Assembly: GCA_943323705.2 (NCBI GenBank)
Contig: CALPIT020000068.1
Location: forward strand, 1 to 10,727
Reading direction: 5' to 3'
Length of the DNA stretch: 10,727 bases
Source: Streptomyces griseus
GTDB lineage: Bacteria; Bacteroidota; Bacteroidia; Chitinophagales; Chitinophagaceae
Shown here: one piece after another, positions 7,703-10,727 of the stretch
Layout of the letters: each line of letters begins with the position of its first letter
Numbering within the stretch: position 1 is the first letter of the stretch
Translations under genes and position numbers: made by a program
The notes under the pieces: model-generated
Told to the model about the DNA's origin: nothing
The model's input: only the letters and a program-made list of their open reading frames with translations
Databases searched by the model: none

Positions 7703-7742
7703 CAAAGCCTCAAAAATTAAAGTTTGAGGCTTTGTTCTTTTA
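7703..7742 (+). terminator. Intrinsic terminator after the DUF4270 gene
   Basis: A perfect 12-base-pair stem pairs CAAAGCCTCAAA (7703-7714) with TTTGAGGCTTTG (7723-7734) around an 8-base loop, followed by a T-rich tail (7735-7742). It starts five bases after the stop codon of the DUF4270 gene and should end the GT5-like/DUF4270 transcript. Its 3' arm overlaps the likely -33 box of the metK promoter. Confidence 0.85.
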
Positions 7743-7762
7743 TGCTTCAACCCTTATCTTTG
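7731..7762 (+). promoter_or_regulatory. Probable metK promoter (Bacteroidota type)
   Basis: TATCTTTG at 7755-7762 matches the -7 consensus TAnnTTTG exactly, and TTTG at 7731-7734 lies 20 bases upstream, a good spacing for the -33 box. Transcription would begin near 7767 and leave a leader of only about 15 to 20 bases before the ATG at 7785. That is too short to hold a SAM riboswitch. Confidence 0.6.
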
Positions 7763-7784
7763 CAATCTCAAAAAATAAAATCAT

Positions 7785-9044
7785 ATGCCTTATTTATTTA
7801 CTTCAGAATCAGTTAGTGAAGGTCATCCAGACAAAGTAGCTGATCAGATTAGTGATGCTTTAATTGATAACTTTTTAGCGTTTGATGCTTCCAGTAAAGT
7901 AGCTTGTGAAACCTTAGTAACAACCGGTCAAGTAGTATTGGCTGGAGAAGTGAAAAGTAAAGCATACTTGGATGTACAGGAAATTGCAAGAGGCGTTATC
8001 CGTAAAATCGGATATACCAAAAGCGAATACATGTTTGAAGCCAATTCTTGTGGAATCCTTTCTGCTATACATGAGCAATCTTCAGATATCAATCAAGGTG
8101 TAGACAGAAAGAAAAAAGAAGAACAAGGTGCCGGTGATCAGGGTATGATGTTCGGATATGCAACCAACGAAACTGAAGATTACATGCCATTGGCATTGAA
8201 TCTAGCTCATAAATTATTGGAAGAGCTTGCTGCATTAAGAAGAGAAAACAAACAAATTAAATATTTACGCCCTGATGCTAAAAGTCAGGTTACGCTAGAG
8301 TATGATGATAACAACAGACCTGTACGTATAGACGCAATCGTTGTTTCAACTCAGCATGATGATTTTGGAAAAGATGATGCGATGTTGGCTAAAATCAAAA
8401 AAGATATCATCAATATTTTGATTCCAAGAGTGAAATCGAAATATCCTAAATATGCTCACTTATTCAACAATAAAATCAAATATCACGTAAACCCAACCGG
8501 CAAATTTGTTATTGGTGGACCACACGGAGATACAGGATTGACTGGTCGTAAAATCATAGTTGATACTTACGGTGGTAAAGGTGCTCATGGTGGTGGTGCT
8601 TTCAGTGGTAAAGATCCTAGTAAAGTAGATCGTTCTGCTGCTTATGCAACTAGACATATCGCAAAGAATCTTGTTGCAGCTGGTTTGTGCGATGAAGTTT
8701 TGGTGCAAGTTTCTTATGCAATTGGTGTAGCACAACCAACAAGTATCAATGTGGTAACTTATGGTACTGCAAAAGTTGCTTTAACAGACGGACAAATTGC
8801 TGATAAAGTTATGAAAATGTCATGCTTCGATATGCGTCCTTATTTCATCGAACAAAGATTAAAATTGCGTAACCCAATGTACAGCGAAACTGCTGCTTAT
8901 GGTCACATGGGACGTAAGAATGAAGTGGTTGAAAAAACTTTCACATCTCCTGACGGTAAAAAAGTTACTAGAAAAGTAGAATTGTTTACCTGGGAAAAAT
9001 TGGATGCTGTGAAAGAAGTTAAAAAAGCTTTCGGATTAAAATAA
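7785..9044 (+). CDS. metK: S-adenosylmethionine synthetase (methionine adenosyltransferase)
   Basis: MetK makes S-adenosylmethionine from ATP and methionine, releasing phosphate and pyrophosphate; it works as a cytosolic tetramer with Mg and K ions. The 419 residues are slightly longer than the 384 of E. coli, as is common in Bacteroidota. Hallmarks are SEGHPDKVADQISDA (11-25) with the ATP-contacting His14 and metal-binding Asp16, GAGDQGMMFGYA (115-126), and the phosphate-loop block GGGAFSGKDPSKVDRSAAY (269-287). GGPHGDTGLTGRK (244-256) is also intact. Extra length lies mainly in the segment around 147-165 and in the C-terminal part (about 376-398). The start is ATG. The gene has its own promoter and is bracketed by terminators at 7703 and 9070, so it is probably transcribed alone. 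Confidence 0.98.
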   Translation: MPYLFTSESVSEGHPDKVADQISDALIDNFLAFDASSKVACETLVTTGQVVLAGEVKSKAYLDVQEIARGVIRKIGYTKSEYMFEANSCGILSAIHEQSSDINQGVDRKKKEEQGAGDQGMMFGYATNETEDYMPLALNLAHKLLEELAALRRENKQIKYLRPDAKSQVTLEYDDNNRPVRIDAIVVSTQHDDFGKDDAMLAKIKKDIINILIPRVKSKYPKYAHLFNNKIKYHVNPTGKFVIGGPHGDTGLTGRKIIVDTYGGKGAHGGGAFSGKDPSKVDRSAAYATRHIAKNLVAAGLCDEVLVQVSYAIGVAQPTSINVVTYGTAKVALTDGQIADKVMKMSCFDMRPYFIEQRLKLRNPMYSETAAYGHMGRKNEVVEKTFTSPDGKKVTRKVELFTWEKLDAVKEVKKAFGLK

Positions 9045-9069
9045 TCTTACACTAACTGCTTTATAAAAG

Positions 9070-9101
9070 AACCATAAGTTTCGGCTTATGGTTTTTTGTT
9101 T
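9070..9101 (+). terminator. Intrinsic terminator after metK
   Basis: AACCATAAG (9070-9078) pairs exactly with CTTATGGTT (9085-9093) around a six-base loop TTTCGG, followed by a T-run interrupted once by G (9092-9101). It lies 25 bases after the metK stop and separates metK from the methyltransferase gene. Confidence 0.85.
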
Positions 9102-9111
9102 AATTAAAGCC

Positions 9112-9119
9112 TAAATTTG
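9112..9119 (+). promoter_or_regulatory. Possible -7 box of the RlmB-type gene
   Basis: TAAATTTG matches TAnnTTTG exactly and lies only four bases before the GTG start at 9124. If used, the transcript would begin at or within a few bases of the start codon, making it leaderless or nearly so. The nearest upstream TTTG (9095-9098, in the metK terminator T-run) is 13 bases away, shorter than expected, which weakens the call. Confidence 0.35.
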
Positions 9120-9123
9120 AAAA

Positions 9124-9891
9124 GTGAAAAATTTTAGACATCAACACCAGCGCCCAAAAAAAAATACTTTAATTATTGGAAGGGAAGCTATTATCAAAGC
9201 CATTAAAGAAGGCAAGCAATTAGATCGTATTTATATGCAGTCGAATGTTCATGGCCCTATAATAGATGAAATAAAAGCCTTGGCAGCATCAGCTCTTGTG
9301 CCTATAAATAAAGTGCCAGTTGAAAAACTGAATAGCTTCAATGTTAGCAATCACGAAGGATGTATCGGTCAAATTTCAAAAATCCAATATCAGGATTTGC
9401 AACAGATTATTTCATTTGTTGTGGATAATGGAGAAGTTCCTTTGTTCATTATCTTAGATGGAGTTACCGATATCAGAAATATCGGCGCTATTGCCAGAAG
9501 TGCTTTTTGCTTTGGTGTTCACGCCATCATTATTCCAGATAAAGGAGTGGGGTCATTAAATGAAGATGCGATTTTGACTTCTGCCGGAGCCTTAGAAAAA
9601 ATTGCTGTTTGCAGAGTGAACAGTTTGATGAAAGCAGTTGATGATTTGCATTTGAATGGCATTAAAGTTTTCGCCAGTGAGATGACTGCTGAAACTAAAA
9701 TAACAACACTCGATTTTACAGAACCATGCGCGATTGTAATGGGAGGAGAGGAACATGGTATTTATCCCGCTTTAATGAAAATATGTGACGATAAATTCGC
9801 TATACCTATGCCGGGAGATTTTGAATCTTTAAATGTGTCGGTGGCTACGGGAGTGGTGTTGTATGAGGTGTCGAGGCAGAGGGTTGTATAG
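9124..9891 (+). CDS. rlmB: RlmB/TrmH-type (SPOUT) RNA 2'-O-ribose methyltransferase
   Basis: This 255-residue enzyme is a SPOUT-class methyltransferase that uses S-adenosylmethionine to methylate a ribose 2'-OH; in E. coli RlmB acts on G2251 of 23S rRNA. An N-terminal substrate-binding domain (about 14-90: IIGREAI, VPVEKLN, NHEGCIG) is followed by the knotted catalytic domain with all three SPOUT motifs: LDGVTDIRNIGAIARSA (111-127, with Asn119 and Arg125), IVMGGEEHGI (204-213, with Glu209) and PMPGDFESLNVSVATG (228-243, with Asn237). The start is GTG; the basic leader (residues 1-14, RHQHQRPKK) has no motif of its own, so a later start is not excluded. It follows metK, the source of its cofactor, but a terminator lies between them. 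Whether the target is 23S rRNA or a tRNA cannot be told from sequence. Confidence 0.9.
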   Translation: MKNFRHQHQRPKKNTLIIGREAIIKAIKEGKQLDRIYMQSNVHGPIIDEIKALAASALVPINKVPVEKLNSFNVSNHEGCIGQISKIQYQDLQQIISFVVDNGEVPLFIILDGVTDIRNIGAIARSAFCFGVHAIIIPDKGVGSLNEDAILTSAGALEKIAVCRVNSLMKAVDDLHLNGIKVFASEMTAETKITTLDFTEPCAIVMGGEEHGIYPALMKICDDKFAIPMPGDFESLNVSVATGVVLYEVSRQRVV

Positions 9892-9916
9892 GTTTAATGG
9901 TTTAATGGTTTGTGAC
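9892..9916 (+). repeat. TTTAATGG octamer repeat directly after the rlmB stop codon
   Basis: One base after the TAG stop (9889-9891) and its following G, TTTAATGG occurs twice in tandem (9893-9900 and 9901-9908) and then decays to TTTGTGAC. The octamer belongs to the same TTTAANGG family found after the ppx stop at the other end of the window and has the same orientation relative to the gene. No hairpin or T-run that would make a terminator is seen here. Confidence 0.75.
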
Positions 9917-9985
9917 TTATTTTAATTTCAATAGGTTGCTTGTTGGCCTTAAATTTTATTAAATCATAATCTTGAACCTCGAGTA

Positions 9986-10062
9986 CTTTGTGATAATTTG
10001 TGTCTTCGTGTCTTTGTGGCAATTGCTTTGTGAAACTTTGTGTCTTAGTGCCTTTGTGGCAA
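9986..10062. repeat. Two-copy 40-base tandem repeat rich in CTTTGTG
   Basis: The segments 9986-10022 and 10026-10062 are 37 bases long, start exactly 40 bases apart and agree at 33 of 37 positions. Each starts with CTTTGTGA and ends with CTTTGTGGCAA. The second copy ends 15 bases before the ATG of the HMG-CoA lyase gene, so it probably sits in or over that gene's control region. No exact TAnnTTTG box is present in 9892-10077. The rest of this 186-base gap (9917-9985) holds nothing I recognise. The strings resemble dispersed intergenic repeats seen in Bacteroidota; copy number in this genome is unknown. Confidence 0.85.
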
Positions 10063-10077
10063 AAAAATATTTCTATA

Positions 10078-10727
10078 ATGCCCAATTCCCATAAAATAAA
10101 ACTCATCGAATGCCCCCGTGATGCCATGCAGGGCTGGGCGCATTTTATACCTACCGCAAAAAAGATTGAGTACATCAATGCATTGTTGAAAGTCGGTTTT
10201 GATACGATTGATTTTGGCAGTTTTGTTTCGCCTAAAGCCATCCCTCAAATGGCAGATACAAAGGATGTTTTAAAAGGATTGTCACTCATTAATACTTCTT
10301 CAAAATTACTTGCGATTATTGCCAATACAAGAGGTGCTGAAGACGCAATTATATATGATGAGATTTCTTATTTGGGTTTTCCATTTTCTGTTTCAGAAAC
10401 CTTTCAGCAAAGAAATACGAACACATCGATTGCAGACTCATTCAATAACGTAGAAGTGATTCATAATCTCTGTGTGAAAAGCAAGAAAGAAATGGTGGTC
10501 TATATTTCCATGGGATTTGGAAACCCTTATGGAGATATTTACAATGAAGAGATAGTTTTTGAGTGGGTGAATAAGCTGGTTGCGCTTGGGATAAAAACGA
10601 TTTCATTGGCAGATACTGTTGGCGTGGCAACGGCTGAACAAGTGATTAAAATGACATCATATTTAATTCAACAGCTGCCAGAAATTGAAATTGGCGTTCA
10701 TTTGCATTCAACACCGTTAAACTGGAA
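10078..10727 (+). CDS. Hydroxymethylglutaryl-CoA lyase (5' part, cut by window end)
   Basis: The visible 216 residues form the N-terminal two thirds of an HMG-CoA lyase-like TIM-barrel enzyme (HMGL/DRE family), which splits HMG-CoA into acetyl-CoA and acetoacetate at the end of leucine breakdown. Support comes from IECPRDAMQG (10-19), with Arg14 and Asp15 matching the catalytic arginine and a metal ligand; SFVSPKAIPQM (48-58); SLADTVGVAT (176-185); and the metal-binding pair His208/His210 in GVHLH. The catalytic cysteine loop would lie beyond the window. Differences from the human enzyme (PRDAMQG for PRDGLQN; Asp45 where human has a Glu before the SFVSPK block) match what I recall of the Bacteroidota branch. 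The start is the ATG at 10078-10080; an in-frame TAG at 10046 rules out a longer form. The frame stays open to the last base. Overlapping minus-strand frames at 9894-10630 are shadows. Confidence 0.88.
   Translation, partial: MPNSHKIKLIECPRDAMQGWAHFIPTAKKIEYINALLKVGFDTIDFGSFVSPKAIPQMADTKDVLKGLSLINTSSKLLAIIANTRGAEDAIIYDEISYLGFPFSVSETFQQRNTNTSIADSFNNVEVIHNLCVKSKKEMVVYISMGFGNPYGDIYNEEIVFEWVNKLVALGIKTISLADTVGVATAEQVIKMTSYLIQQLPEIEIGVHLHSTPLNW

Noticed and set aside
7735..7784. SAM riboswitch upstream of metK
   Set aside because: The likely promoter leaves a leader of under 20 bases, and no pairing fitting a known SAM riboswitch class is visible between the terminator and the ATG.
6220..9076. Exact 17-base direct repeat (TTTATAAAAGAACCATA) at 6220-6236 and 9060-9076
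   Set aside because: One copy is in the signal-peptide codons of the DUF4270 gene and the other in the metK terminator; it is AT-rich, with no flanking similarity or inverted ends, so chance is the simplest reading.
9894..10630. Minus-strand open frames over the repeat region and HMG-CoA lyase
   Set aside because: They translate the antisense of a well-supported plus-strand gene and low-complexity repeats, with no recognisable domain.

Overview
The window looks like a chromosomal segment from a member of the Bacteroidota, most like the Chitinophagia/Sphingobacteriia side of the phylum, though the exact family cannot be fixed from sequence alone. The pointers are low GC, several TAnnTTTG promoter elements of the Bacteroidota type, little Shine-Dalgarno signal, TTG/GTG starts, a DUF4270 lipoprotein (a Bacteroidota-restricted family), a short glycogen-synthase-like protein beside panC, and a Bacteroidota-type HMG-CoA lyase N-terminus. 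I see no phage, plasmid, IS, CRISPR, tRNA or rRNA signal.

The window is organised around one divergent intergenic region (5267-5368). To its left, four genes run on the minus strand: panC (pantothenate synthesis), a flippase-like polytopic membrane protein of the lysylphosphatidylglycerol-synthase TM family, ppk1 (polyphosphate kinase) and a short Ppx/GppA phosphatase. The ppk1-ppx pair joins synthesis of polyphosphate to probable hydrolysis of polyphosphate or pppGpp. To its right, on the plus strand, a glycogen-synthase-like N-terminal domain protein is followed after 26 bases by a DUF4270 lipoprotein, then an intrinsic terminator, metK with its own promoter, a second terminator, an RlmB/TrmH-type 2'-O-ribose methyltransferase, a repeat-filled gap, and the 5' part of an HMG-CoA lyase gene cut by the window end.

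Most genes are ordinary housekeeping genes. The parts worth a second look are: (i) the GT5-like protein, which keeps the fold but has lost the nucleotide-sugar and catalytic motifs and the whole C-terminal domain, so it is probably a non-catalytic protein tied to the DUF4270 lipoprotein; (ii) a family of TTTAANGG octamer repeats that begins directly after the stop codons of two unrelated genes at opposite ends of the window, in the same orientation relative to the gene, with an inverted 26-base-period array beyond one of them; (iii) a 40-base tandem duplication rich in CTTTGTG before the HMG-CoA lyase gene; (iv) a terminator whose 3' arm carries the probable -33 box of the metK promoter; and (v) forced or likely non-ATG starts, including a possibly leaderless one. 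I did not find a defence, mobile or otherwise clearly new multi-gene system here.
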